From an uncultured Collinsella sp. (GTDB lineage: Bacteria > Actinomycetota > Coriobacteriia > Coriobacteriales > Coriobacteriaceae), in NCBI GenBank assembly GCA_958443265.1, contig CAUCKA010000006.1, positions 1 through 64,000 of the forward strand: a stretch of DNA of 64,000 bases, written 5' to 3'. A program made the translations under genes and the position numbers. Below the pieces are notes generated by a model. It saw only the letters and a list, made by a program, of their open reading frames with translations. It did not search any database and was not told where the DNA came from. Below are positions 51,473 to 61,400 of the stretch, piece by piece (positions within the stretch are counted from its first letter, which is position 1; every line of letters begins with the position of its first letter).

Positions 51473-53140
51473 TTAGAACAGGCCGGTGATGTTGCCGTCG
51501 TTGTCGACGTCGATGTTCTCGGCCGCGGGCACCTTGGGCAGGCCCGGCATGGTGAGCACGCTACCGGTCAGCGCGACCACAAAGTGGGCGCCGGCGGAAA
51601 CCTTGAGCTCACGCACCGTGATGCGGAAGTTCTCGGGAGCGCCCAGGGCCTTGGCGTTGTCGCTAAAGCTGTACTGCGTCTTGGCCACGCACACCGGCAG
51701 GTTGCCAAAGCCGTTCTCGCGCAGCTCGGCGAGCTGACGCTTGGCAGCGGGCGTAAAGTCGACGCCATCGGCGCGGTAAACCTTAGTGGCAACGGCCTCG
51801 AGAGCGTCGGCAATATCGGCGCCGTCCTCGTAAGCAAACTTGAGCTCGCTCGGCTGCTCAATCAAGCGCATGACCTCATCGGCCAAGTCGAGCGCGCCCT
51901 CGCCGCCCTTGGCCCAAACCTCAGAAAGCTTAACGTTGACGCCGAGCTTCTGGCACTCGGACTCGATGAGCGCAAGCTCTGCCTCGGTGTCCGTCGGGAA
52001 GCGGTTGATGGCAACCACGCAGGGAAGACCATACACGCTCTGGATATTTTCAACATGGCGCAGCAGGTTGGGCATGCCGGCCTTGAGGGCCTCGAGGTTC
52101 TCGTCGTTGAGGTCGGCCTTGGCAACGCCGCCGTTGTACTTAAGCGCACGGGCGGTAGCGACAATCACGACGGCGTTGGGACGAACGCCCGTCATGCGGC
52201 ACTTGATGTCGAGGAACTTCTCGGCACCCAGGTCGGCACCAAAGCCGGCCTCGGTAATGGCGACATCGCCAAAGCGCATCGCCATACGCGTGGCCATGAT
52301 AGAGTTGCAGCCGTGGGCGATGTTGGCGAAAGGACCACCGTGGACGAACGCGGGCGTACCCTCGAGCGTCTGGACCAGGTTGGGCTTGAGCGCATCCTTA
52401 AGCAGCGCGGCCATGGCGCCCTGAGCCTTAAGGTCACGGGCACGGACGGGCTCGCCGGCAAAGCTGTAGCCGACGACAATCTCGCCCAAGCGCTCCTTGA
52501 GGTCGTTGATGCTCGTGGACAGGCACAGGATTGCCATGACCTCGGAGGCAACGGTGATGTCGAAGCCGTCCTCGCGCGGCACGCCCTGGGCCTTACCGCC
52601 AATACCGTCGATGACGTGGCGCAGCTGACGGTCGTTCATATCGACGACGCGCTTCCAAGTGATGCGCTTAACGTCGATACCGAGCTGGTTGCCCTGCTGG
52701 ATGTGGTTATCAAGCATGGCGGCCAGCAGGTTATTGGCGGCACCGATAGCGTGGAAGTCGCCGGTAAAGTGCAGGTTGATATCCTCCATGGGGATGACCT
52801 GAGCCCAGCCGCCACCGGCAGCACCGCCCTTAACGCCAAAGACAGGGCCGAGCGAAGGCTCGCGCAGGGCCACGGCACTCTTGACGCCGCGACGACGCAG
52901 GCCATCGGCCAGACCGATGGTCGTGGTGGTCTTGCCCTCGCCCGCAGGCGTTGGGTTGATAGCGGTCACGAGGACGAGCTTGGCCTGGTGATCAGTCGGC
53001 TCGTTGAGCAGTGAATAGTCGACCTTAGCCTTGTCGAAGCCGTACGGAATAAGGTGCTTAACGTCGACGCCGGCGTTCTTGGCCACCTCGGTAATAGGCA
53101 GCGGCGTGACAGAACGTGCGATTTCGATGTCAGTAGGCAT
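51473..53140 (-). CDS. fhs: Formate-tetrahydrofolate ligase
   Basis: A 555-residue enzyme that joins formate to tetrahydrofolate with ATP, giving 10-formyl-THF. The P-loop-like TPAGEGKTTTTIGL (about 70-83) and the GGGWAQVIPMEDINLHFTGD block are diagnostic. Length equals the family's. The ATG at 53140 follows AAAGGA. Its product feeds purine and formyl-methionine synthesis and, with FchA and FolD, connects to methylene-THF. It stands alone with a terminator downstream. In acetogens this enzyme belongs to the methyl branch of the Wood-Ljungdahl pathway, but no other pathway genes are here, so a general one-carbon role is more likely. Confidence 0.97.
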   Translation of the reverse strand: MPTDIEIARSVTPLPITEVAKNAGVDVKHLIPYGFDKAKVDYSLLNEPTDHQAKLVLVTAINPTPAGEGKTTTTIGLADGLRRRGVKSAVALREPSLGPVFGVKGGAAGGGWAQVIPMEDINLHFTGDFHAIGAANNLLAAMLDNHIQQGNQLGIDVKRITWKRVVDMNDRQLRHVIDGIGGKAQGVPREDGFDITVASEVMAILCLSTSINDLKERLGEIVVGYSFAGEPVRARDLKAQGAMAALLKDALKPNLVQTLEGTPAFVHGGPFANIAHGCNSIMATRMAMRFGDVAITEAGFGADLGAEKFLDIKCRMTGVRPNAVVIVATARALKYNGGVAKADLNDENLEALKAGMPNLLRHVENIQSVYGLPCVVAINRFPTDTEAELALIESECQKLGVNVKLSEVWAKGGEGALDLADEVMRLIEQPSELKFAYEDGADIADALEAVATKVYRADGVDFTPAAKRQLAELRENGFGNLPVCVAKTQYSFSDNAKALGAPENFRITVRELKVSAGAHFVVALTGSVLTMPGLPKVPAAENIDVDNDGNITGLF

Positions 53141-53286
53141 GGGCGGTCCTTTCGTTACCGAATGAGAAAAAGACCAATTCAGCATAGCACGGGCGCGCAA
53201 TAGTAAAACGCCCATAACCGATGAACGGCGATATGTTTACCCGATGCCCAGCGATAGCTTAATAGCCTGCCAGAACAGACCCGTCT

Positions 53287-54354
53287 CTAAACAGTCGGCT
53301 CGATACCCAAGTGTTCAAAGGTGCGCAGGGTTGCCTGACGGCCCTGCGGCGTACGAATCATCAACCCGCACTGCAGCAAATAGGGCTCATAGACATCCTC
53401 GAGCGTGCCCGGGTCCTCGCCCACCGCGCTGGCAAGGGTCGTAAGTCCCACGGCGCGACCGGAGAACGTCTTAGCGAGCGTCTCCAAAATGCGAATATCC
53501 ATCCAGTCCAGACCGAGCTCATCGATCTCGAAGAACTCGAGCGCCTGGCGGCAGATATCGAGCTCGATGGGGCCGTTGCCGCGCACCTGTGCGTAATCGC
53601 GCACGCGCTTGAGCAGGCGGTTGGCAAGACGCGGCGTGCCGCGCGAACGCGAGCCGATCTCGAGTGCACTGGGATGGTCGATCGTCACGCCCAGGATAGT
53701 CGCCGAGCGCGTCACAATCTGCGCGAGCTCCTCGACCGTGTAGTAATCCAGGCGATATGAAATGCCAAAGCGGTCGCGCAACGGGCCGGTCAACATGCCT
53801 GAGCGAGTCGTTGCCGCCACCAGCGTAAACTTGGGAATATCCAGGCGAATCGAGCGCGCCGCCGGACCCTTGCCAATCACGATATCGAGGGCAAAGTCCT
53901 CCATCGCGGGGTACAGGACCTCCTCGACCGAACGGTTGAGGCGGTGGATCTCGTCGATAAACAGTACGTCGCCTGGTTGCAGGTTGGTAAGGATGGCCGC
54001 CAGGTCACCGGTGCGCGCGATGGCCGGGCCACTTGTCGTCTTGATCTGAGCGCCCAGCTCGTTGGCGATAACCGTAGCCAGCGTGGTCTTGCCCAGACCC
54101 GGAGGGCCCGAGAAGATTACGTGGTCGAGCGTCTCGCCACGGCTCTGCGCCGCCTCGATCAGCACGCGAAGGCTCTGTTTGATGTGCTCCTGGCCGCAGT
54201 AGTCGTCCAGGCGCTGGGGACGCAGGGTACGGTCGACATCGAGGTCCTCGGCCGTCAGCTCCGAGCCCACCATGCGCTCACCGTGCGCCATGGATGCCGC
54301 CGGCGAATTGCCGGGCGTCGCCCACAGGTCCTGAGAGTCATCGGCTTCCCACAT
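53287..54354 (-). CDS. ruvB: Holliday junction branch-migration ATPase RuvB
   Basis: A 355-residue AAA+ motor. Walker A is GPPGLGKT, Walker B DEIHRL, sensor I TRSGML and the arginine finger region GTPRLANRLLKRVRD. A winged-helix domain with RTPQGRQAT ends the chain. RuvB hexamers drive branch migration of Holliday junctions with RuvA. The ATG overlaps the ruvA stop (TGATG), so translation is coupled. The first 20-30 residues are longer than in E. coli. It is the last gene of ruvC-ruvA-ruvB. Confidence 0.97.
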   Translation of the reverse strand: MWEADDSQDLWATPGNSPAASMAHGERMVGSELTAEDLDVDRTLRPQRLDDYCGQEHIKQSLRVLIEAAQSRGETLDHVIFSGPPGLGKTTLATVIANELGAQIKTTSGPAIARTGDLAAILTNLQPGDVLFIDEIHRLNRSVEEVLYPAMEDFALDIVIGKGPAARSIRLDIPKFTLVAATTRSGMLTGPLRDRFGISYRLDYYTVEELAQIVTRSATILGVTIDHPSALEIGSRSRGTPRLANRLLKRVRDYAQVRGNGPIELDICRQALEFFEIDELGLDWMDIRILETLAKTFSGRAVGLTTLASAVGEDPGTLEDVYEPYLLQCGLMIRTPQGRQATLRTFEHLGIEPTV

Positions 54355-54974
54355 CACGCATCCATTCCAAGTCGCTTAAGCGCCGCGCCGAGCAGATCCT
54401 CGACACGCATATTCTGCCCATCATACCCGCTCAGGGCAACATCGGTCTCCTGCGGGCTAAAGCCCATGGAGAGGAGCGCCGCGCGGGCATCATCGATCGC
54501 CGAAGGAGCGGCGGCGGGAACCGGCATCGCAACCTGGCCGGGAATCACGTCGACCGGCACAAAGCCCTTATCCTTGGCAAAGGTGCTCTTGAGTTCCAGG
54601 ATCAGGCGCTGAGCTGTCTTTTTGCCCACACCGGGCACCTTGGCCATGCCCTTGTCGTCCTCGGCCATCACCAGCGAATACAGCTGCCCCACGGTATAGG
54701 TGGAAAGCACGGCGAGCGCCAAGCGCGGGCCAACACCCGAGACGGACACGAGCCGGTCGAACATCGTGCGCTCATCCTTTGAGGAAAAACCGAAAAGTGT
54801 CATGGCGTCCTCGCGCACCTGCATACGCGTGTAAAGGCGGACCTCGCCGCCGGGCGTCGGCAACGTGGCCGCGGTGCTGCCCGAGATGCCGAGCTCAAAG
54901 CCCACGCCCGACACATCGACGACGGCCAAGCTCATCGTGGCCTCGACAAGCGTTCCATGGAGCTGGGAGATCAT
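54354..54974 (-). CDS. ruvA: Holliday junction DNA-binding protein RuvA
   Basis: A 206-residue RuvA. The N-terminal OB fold starts MISQLHGTLVEATMSLAVV. Two helix-hairpin-helix elements follow, VSGVGPRLALAVLST and VPGVGKKTAQRLILELK. The C-terminal domain that contacts RuvB is SMGFSPQETDVALSGYD. It recognises four-way junctions and targets RuvB. Both ends overlap neighbouring genes by one base (ruvC stop and ruvB start), a tight operon. Confidence 0.97.
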   Translation of the reverse strand: MISQLHGTLVEATMSLAVVDVSGVGFELGISGSTAATLPTPGGEVRLYTRMQVREDAMTLFGFSSKDERTMFDRLVSVSGVGPRLALAVLSTYTVGQLYSLVMAEDDKGMAKVPGVGKKTAQRLILELKSTFAKDKGFVPVDVIPGQVAMPVPAAAPSAIDDARAALLSMGFSPQETDVALSGYDGQNMRVEDLLGAALKRLGMDA

Positions 54975-55495
54975 CAGTATCCGGTTCCTCTCTGTTGATA
55001 GAACTCGCCACCGGTAAGCGCCCGGGTGCGGCTGAGGTTAACGTGACAGATGGCGCAGGCCAGGGCATCGGCGGCATGGTCGGGATGCGGGTCGTGATCG
55101 AGCTGTGTGAGCGTACGAACCATATATGCGACCTGCCGTTTGTCCGCGGCGCCGGTGCCCACAACAGCCTGCTTAATCTGCATAGGCGTATACTCGCCAA
55201 TCTCGAGCGCGCATTCCGAAAGCGCCACGAGCGCGGCACCGCGGGCATGCGCCGTAGGGATGGCCGAGCGAACGTTGGCGCCAAAGTAAATGCTCTCGAT
55301 AGCAGCGGTATCGGGTCGATAACGCTCCACGACACCCTTGAGGTCGCGGGCGATATGTGACAGACGCACCGCGAGCGGACTGCCCGCGCTGGTCTCGATA
55401 CAGCCGTAGGCACGGCAGCGAACCTCGCCGCGCCGTTCCTCGATAATCCCCCAACCCGTATGGGCCAAACCGGGGTCGATACCCAAAATGACCAA
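54974..55495 (-). CDS. ruvC: Holliday junction resolvase RuvC (TTG start)
   Basis: A 173-residue resolvase. The catalytic acids are in ILGIDPG (first Asp), IESIYFG (Glu) and HPDHAADALA (last two Asp). The best start is TTG at 55493-55495, five bases after GGGGAGGT, giving MVILGIDPG, which aligns with other RuvC N-termini. A longer frame from TTG at 55516 would include the ribosome binding site itself. The yebC gene, which often precedes ruvC, is absent; an intergenic structured repeat lies upstream instead. Confidence 0.95.
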   Translation of the reverse strand: MVILGIDPGLAHTGWGIIEERRGEVRCRAYGCIETSAGSPLAVRLSHIARDLKGVVERYRPDTAAIESIYFGANVRSAIPTAHARGAALVALSECALEIGEYTPMQIKQAVVGTGAADKRQVAYMVRTLTQLDHDPHPDHAADALACAICHVNLSRTRALTGGEFYQQRGTGY

Positions 55496-55621
55496 GCCAA
55501 CCTCCCCTCGCCACAAGCACGGCGCGAGACAAGGCCCCGCGCACTATTCACGAACGTCTGTTCTAGAATAACACAACAGCGACCGTATCTAACAAGCAAG
55601 GTTGAACCATAGGTTGAGCAT

Positions 55622-55771
55622 AAGTCAGCGAGCGAGTCCCTGCCGTGGCAAGGTGTCGCGAAAGAGGAGCGCCGCGTACTTCTGTACGCAAGCGACGGTT
55701 TGAGCGGCAGATTGCCCGACAGGGGCTCGCGCAGCGTCGACTCGTCACGCGGTTTGGCAAAACCGCGTAAC
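55622..55771. repeat. Structured intergenic repeat, copy C
   Basis: It shares AAGTCAGCGA near the left end, a hairpin with TTCT loop (GCGTAC/GTACGC, 55674-55689), CGCGCAGCGTCGACT and the terminal hairpin ACGCGGTTT/AAACCGCGT (55747-55768), which is nearly identical to that of copy B. Outer stems GAGTCCCTG and CAGGGGCTC pair with one G-T pair. It lies between ruvC and the NAD-synthetase-like gene on the same strand. Confidence 0.78.
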
Positions 55772-55789
55772 CTTGGCCCCATCCCCAGT

Positions 55790-57775
55790 TTAGTTCTGCG
55801 AGAAGAATGGGAACTGCCTCGGATCAACCGGCGGCTGCGGCATCGGCGTGCCCTGGGGTCCACCCTGCGGTCCGCCCTGGCCGCCCATCATCTTTTCGAT
55901 GGCGTCCTGGACCTCGCCCTCAAACTTCTTCATGCCCTCGTGCAGGCGGCGCTGGCCGTCCTCGGAGCGCAGCTCCTCCATCTGCTCGGGCGAAATACCC
56001 AGCAGCTCGCCCAAAATGCCCATCATCTCGCCACGCATGCGATCGCTTGTATCCTCGTCGGCAAAGCGGCGCACCTCAGCGCGCGCCAACGAATCGACCG
56101 TCATGCGCTCCTTGCCGCTCAGTCCCAGGTCGGACCACGCGAGCATATACGGCCAGGCACGCTCGGCAAACGAACGGGCCGAGACGATCGGCACCGTCGG
56201 CAATATGCGGCGGGCGGCCTCTCCCTGGCGCACGAGCATCAGCAGCAGCGAGCAAGCCTCGGGCTTGCCGGCGGCCATTGGGATGTCGTCGAAGGGACGG
56301 TTGCGGTCGACGTGTGACTCGAGCGCGCCATCGACCTCACCCGGTTCGAGCCCATCGAGCAGCTGCGCCGCGCGGTCGAGCATGTCGATCGGACCGTCGA
56401 GCGTCGAGAGCGCCCGCGCCAGCACGCGATCCATGCAATCTTCCACTGCGTTGAGCGTCACGAGCTCCTGCGGCACCACGGCAGACGTGCGGTTGCGCAC
56501 GCGCGCCACAAACTCGAGCGTCGACAGGTACACATCACCAAAGGGCGCGTAATCGCCCTGGTAGCCACCGCAAAGCGCCGGTGCCGCCAACGCGTACTCG
56601 GTCTTGGACAGCGGGCTCAGAGCCATCGCGCCCAGCTCGAGCGCCGTGTCCTCCAGCATAAGGCCCAGCGTGCGAGAGCGCAGGCGCTCGGCGTCGCCCG
56701 CCGACACATCGCGGTCGAGTACGCGCGCCGCATCCGGCGCATCGCGCTCAACCGTGCGAATATGCAGGCGCTCGGCAATCGCGCGAACAGCGGCACAACG
56801 AGCGGCCTCGGCCTCTTCCTGCGCCGGCGTAAAGATACGGTTGCGCCCCAGCACCAGGCCAATCACATTACGCGGGCCCAGAGTGTCGACAGCCAGCGCC
56901 GCAAGCAAAGACGACGGCAAATCGCCCTCGAGCGCCACCACGGCGCGCGACGTACCATGGGCGCGGGCGTTATCGCGCACGGCGAGCACCAGCGCCTGCC
57001 ACAGCCACTCCTCGGAACGGAACTCGGGCAGTTCGTGATCTTCCAGGGCATCGAGCATCACGCCGCGCTGAATCTCCTGAACCAGCAGGCTCTCCTCAAA
57101 ACACGGCGCCTGGGCCACCACGCGACCACAGTCGTCGAGCACAAACGAACCGCCGGTATACACCGACTCGTCATAAGCACCGACCGGCGCCATGCAGGCA
57201 AACCACACGCTGCGATTGGATGCGATCTTGCGGTAGGCGCCGCTGCGTACGGCGGCAATGGCAGCAGTCTCGCGGTCGGTCATGTCAAACGCGTTGAATT
57301 GGAAATACGCAATGAGGTCAACACCGGTCGGCAACATCTCGAGTTCGCGGTCCAAGTCAAAAATCACGGCGATGCGCACGCCGTCCACGTCGAACACCGG
57401 CGGCGCCCAACGCGTGTCGTTGTTCTCACCACGCTGCAGGGCAATGCTCGAACGCGCCGGCACCACATGACCGTCCTTGAGCATCATGTAGTCGAGCAGC
57501 GGCTGGCCCTCAAACGAAACCGCCGCGGGCACGATGCAGATCATGTCAAGCTCCTGGATACGCTCGGCGACACCAGTCAAGCCGGCAAGCATGTCGTGCT
57601 CAAAGTCGGCAGTGCCCACCAGGCCCCCGGGCATGGCGCCCATAAAGAGCGGAGCCGGAACGCACAGCACGCGCGCCCCGCGCTCGTGGGCCAGACGAGC
57701 CTGGTCCTCGATGCGGCCGCAAATGCCCTCAATATCACCCAGGCGCATATCGATCTGTGCAAGCGCGAGCTTCAT
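55790..57775 (-). CDS. Degenerate glutamine-dependent NAD synthetase paralogue
   Basis: A 661-residue protein with the two-domain layout of bacterial NadE: a nitrilase-like amidase (1-265) and an NAD synthase domain (about 266-560). The order of blocks is right, for example YTGGSFVLDDCGRVV, AALAVDTLGPRNVIGLV and LSPLSKTEYALAAPALCGGY. The catalytic motifs are altered. The amidase glutamate position reads VPAPLF, and the cysteine of ICEDxW is replaced in VIFDLDRE (D140). The ATP loop SGGxDS reads EGDLPS (283-288). A Gly/Pro/Gln-rich tail ends the protein. It is unlikely to make NAD and may be a regulatory or structural pseudo-enzyme. The reading frame is intact, so selection seems to maintain it. 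The start has GAAAGGG upstream. Confidence 0.8.
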   Translation of the reverse strand: MKLALAQIDMRLGDIEGICGRIEDQARLAHERGARVLCVPAPLFMGAMPGGLVGTADFEHDMLAGLTGVAERIQELDMICIVPAAVSFEGQPLLDYMMLKDGHVVPARSSIALQRGENNDTRWAPPVFDVDGVRIAVIFDLDRELEMLPTGVDLIAYFQFNAFDMTDRETAAIAAVRSGAYRKIASNRSVWFACMAPVGAYDESVYTGGSFVLDDCGRVVAQAPCFEESLLVQEIQRGVMLDALEDHELPEFRSEEWLWQALVLAVRDNARAHGTSRAVVALEGDLPSSLLAALAVDTLGPRNVIGLVLGRNRIFTPAQEEAEAARCAAVRAIAERLHIRTVERDAPDAARVLDRDVSAGDAERLRSRTLGLMLEDTALELGAMALSPLSKTEYALAAPALCGGYQGDYAPFGDVYLSTLEFVARVRNRTSAVVPQELVTLNAVEDCMDRVLARALSTLDGPIDMLDRAAQLLDGLEPGEVDGALESHVDRNRPFDDIPMAAGKPEACSLLLMLVRQGEAARRILPTVPIVSARSFAERAWPYMLAWSDLGLSGKERMTVDSLARAEVRRFADEDTSDRMRGEMMGILGELLGISPEQMEELRSEDGQRRLHEGMKKFEGEVQDAIEKMMGGQGGPQGGPQGTPMPQPPVDPRQFPFFSQN

Positions 57776-57892
57776 GGCTCAGCCCTTTCCGTCGTAAACC
57801 ATCGAAATCGTAGTAAAAGCGCCGGCCGCATGATGCAGTCGGCGCTCGCATGTGCATATGCTAGCTATGATACCCCGAGCGGGGGCGCGCTC

Positions 57893-58255
57893 CTAGAACG
57901 TCGCGGACCACAGCCCGTGCAGGTTGCAGTAGGCATAGACGGTACCGGTCTTGGAACCGCCGGCAAAAAACGTCGCGGGCTTCATGCCGGGCTCAAGGTA
58001 ATGGACCTCTAAGCGGCCCTCGGCCTCAAGGGCGATCCACTCAATATAGTGCTCGGGCAGGCTGGGGTGCTCGACCGAGCCAACGCGTGCGCGAATCACG
58101 TGACCGTCGCGCTCGGTCTCGACAACAGGCACGTGCTTCTCGTGCGCCGCGTCCTCAGTGTTTGCGGTCAGTTCCGTGCAACCGGCAGGGGTTGCAACGT
58201 CGTTGCCAAGGGCGGCAATGAGCTTACCGTCGGGGTCCTTAAAGAATTTCGCCAT
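57893..58255 (-). CDS. Superoxide reductase (desulfoferrodoxin iron-binding domain)
   Basis: A 120-residue neelaredoxin-type superoxide reductase. It has only the mononuclear Fe(His)4Cys domain; the N-terminal desulforedoxin cysteines are missing. Ligands are in HEKHVPVVE, HPSLPEHYIEWI and YAYCNLHGLW (Cys and His). It reduces superoxide to peroxide in the cytosol without making oxygen, a common anaerobe defence. The ATG at 58255 has AAGGAG six bases upstream; the longer upstream frame has no such site. It lies between the SNF2 gene and the NAD-synthetase-like gene, all on the minus strand. Confidence 0.9.
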   Translation of the reverse strand: MAKFFKDPDGKLIAALGNDVATPAGCTELTANTEDAAHEKHVPVVETERDGHVIRARVGSVEHPSLPEHYIEWIALEAEGRLEVHYLEPGMKPATFFAGGSKTGTVYAYCNLHGLWSATF

Positions 58256-58405
58256 GATGTTCTCCTTTGCTGACGTGCCAATGTTCTTGATGGTTCTTAT
58301 GCCCAAAGGCAGACAAACCATCCACGGCATTGCAAATGAACACATAACGGGCGGGGACGATGGGGCAGCGTGCGCTATCCGCCCTGGCGGCCCCACCCGA
58401 GCGGG

Positions 58406-61400
58406 TTAGCGCCCGTCGCCGCCCAGCAGCGCCAGAACATCTTCGCGGGTAAACAGCGCCGACGAGATGCCGTCGCCGCCGAGCACGCTGTTGACCAGGT
58501 CGCGCTTGGACTCCTGCATCTGCATAATGCGCTCCTCGATCGTGTCCTTGGCGATGAGCTTGTACACGGTCACGGTATGTTGCTGGCCAATACGGTGCGC
58601 GCGGTCGGTCGCCTGGTCCTGCGCTGCCACGTTCCACCACGGGTCGTAGTGGATGACCACGTCGGCCGCCGTCAGGTTAAGGCCCACGCCGCCCGCCTTG
58701 AGCGAAATCAAAAAGACCGGAACCTCGCCCGCTTGGAACTGCGCGACCATCTTGGCGCGGCTCTCCTTAGACGAAGCGCCCGTGAGCTTAAGGAAGGCGA
58801 TGTCCTCCTTGGCCAAGCGCTTACCGATGATATCGAGCATACCCGTAAACTGGCTGAACAACAGGATGCGATGCCCGCCGTCGAGTGCGCCGTGCACGAG
58901 CTCCATACACGTATCGAGCTTGGCGCTCCCCGCCTTGTAATCCTCGTAGTGTAGACGCGGGTCGCAGCAGATCTGGCGCAGCTTGGTGAGCTCGGCGAGC
59001 ACCTTGAGCTTGTCCTTCTTAAACTCCCCAGCCTCGCGGTGCTGCACCTGCTGGGCGATGCGGTCCTGGTTGGCCAGGTAGAGCTTGCGCTGCTCGCCGG
59101 TAAGCTGTGCCATCACCGTGTCTTCGATCTTTTCGGGCAGGTCGGCCACCACGTCTTCCTTAACGCGACGCAGCACAAACGGCGACACGAGCGCCTGCAG
59201 GCGAGCGGCGCTATCGCCCTCGGCATGCTCGACCGGGCTTTCGAATCGCTTTGCAAACGATTCACGCGTGCCCAGCAGGCCCGGCATCAAAAAGTCGAAG
59301 ATGCTCCAGAGCTCGGACAGGCGGTTTTCGATGGGCGTGCCCGTCAGGGCAAAGCGCACGCCGGCAGGCAGGCGCTTGGCGGCGCGCGCCACCTGCGTGA
59401 GCGGATTTTTAATGTACTGTGCCTCATCGAGCACCACGCGGGCAAAATCCTGCTCGACGTACTCGTCGATATCGCGCCGCATAAGGTCATACGACGTCAC
59501 GACCACGCTATGCTCGGCCACGCCGGCGATCTGCACGCGGCGTTGAGCCTTGGCGCCCACAATGGCGCACACATCGAGCGACGGGGCAAAGCGCTCCAGC
59601 TCGGCAGTCCAGTTGTACACGAGTGAGGCCGGGCATACCACGAGCGTGGGCTTGGTGTCCCCCGCCTCCACGCGCGCCAGAATATGCGCAATCATCTGGA
59701 GCGTTTTGCCCAGGCCCATGTCGTCGGCCAAGATGCCGCCAAGGCCCAGGTGTTCAAGCGAGCCGAGCCACTGGTATCCGTCGACCTGGTAGCCGCGCAT
59801 CGTTGCCTTGAGCGATGCCGGCACCGTAAAGTCCATCTTGCCGAGCGTGTCCAGGCGCTCGACGGTGCGGCGGAACGCGGCGTCGCGATCGGCCTCAAGC
59901 GCCGGCGTGCGTGCGAGCATGCTATCGACAAAAAGGGTGCTCGACGCGGGGAGCGACACGCCGTCGAGCAGGTCGACGGCATCGACGCCCAGATCTTCGG
60001 CAAGGCCAAACGCGGCGCGCGCTCCCTCATCCAGGCGCACGATGTCGCCGGACGTCAGGCGCGCAAACGTTTGATGGCGCTTGTACGAATCGAGATAGAC
60101 GGCAAGGTCCGCGGCCGAAAGTCCGCTCGCGCCCAGCTCGACATCGAGCAGGTTGCTCTTAACGGTCGCACGAACCGAGAGCTTGGGCGCGGGGCGGACC
60201 GAGATCTGGCGCAGACGGTCGCTGAGCATGACCTCACCCAGTTCGGACAGGGCGGACAGGCCCTCGGTCAGCAGGCAGAACAAGCGGGCGTCATCGCGCT
60301 CCTCAAACGCCAGACCGCCCTCGTAGAAATCGAAGTACAGGGCCGCCGTATCCATAACGCGAAACTCCGCCACCTCGTCGCGGGGCGGCACACCGGGGCG
60401 TTGCTCTTCGAAGGGGCTGCCCGGAGCGCCCAGGCTAAAGAGATCCGCCGACCAATCGCCGTAGGTAACCGTAATTTTGCAGGTCACGAGCCCATCGCCG
60501 ACACCGATCGCCATAGCAAAGCTCGGCTCGGGTGCCACGGTATCGAGCGCGGCGGGCGCGGTGAGGTCGGTGTAGTCGCGCAAAATGGGCAGCGCCATAC
60601 GGCAGAACTCACCCACCTGCTCGGCGGCAATATGGGCGGGCGTGCGGCACGGCAGCAAGCGCGACAAAAAAGGTGCGGCATGCTGAGCAAATGCAGCGTC
60701 GGTACGGCGCGCGCGGCGCGTGTCAACCAAGTAGGCGGCATCGCCCGACGCAAAGCAGTACATATCGGCGGGCAGGCGCAGGTCATAGCTACCACCAGCC
60801 GCCGGCGCGATTTTGGCGGCAAGCAGCGGTGGGCGCTTAGCGGATGCCTCGTCCTCCCTTTGCGGAGACAGCTCAACCGCCACGTCGTAGGTGCGATGCG
60901 TCGTCATCCCCCGCGACCAGGCGGGCTCAAAGGAGATGGTCTGGCCGCGCAGCAGGTCCAGCACATATACGATGCTATGCTCGGACAGCGGCAACTGACG
61001 CTCGGCAACAAAACCGCTGCGGGCAAAGTCGTACGACGCCGAACGCGAGCTTGTGATGTCATCGAGATAGGCAACTGTCGTCACAACAAGGTTGAGCAGC
61101 TTTGCCGATGTTTCGTCAAAGGCCTCAGGTGAATGGACAAACGTGAGCTTCTTGCCATAGGAGAACGTGCCGCCGCGCACGTAGGCATCGGCCATGCCGT
61201 CGATGTCCTTGACCACGTAGGAGACCGATCCACAGCGAATGCGGAACTCGAGCGCCCAGCTAAAGCGGTCAGCGAACAGCGGATTGTAGTACGGCACCAA
61301 CGAGGGCTCCAATGCCGCTTTGGGGGCGTCGGGATCAACGGCACCGGCAAGCTTGCGGCGCATGCTCGCCAGCTCATCCATGCGCGCGTCCGAAAGATCG

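Noticed and set aside
51473..53140. Evidence for a Wood-Ljungdahl pathway
   Set aside because: fhs, fchA and folD alone also serve ordinary one-carbon metabolism. No CO dehydrogenase/acetyl-CoA synthase, corrinoid protein or methyltransferase gene is present.
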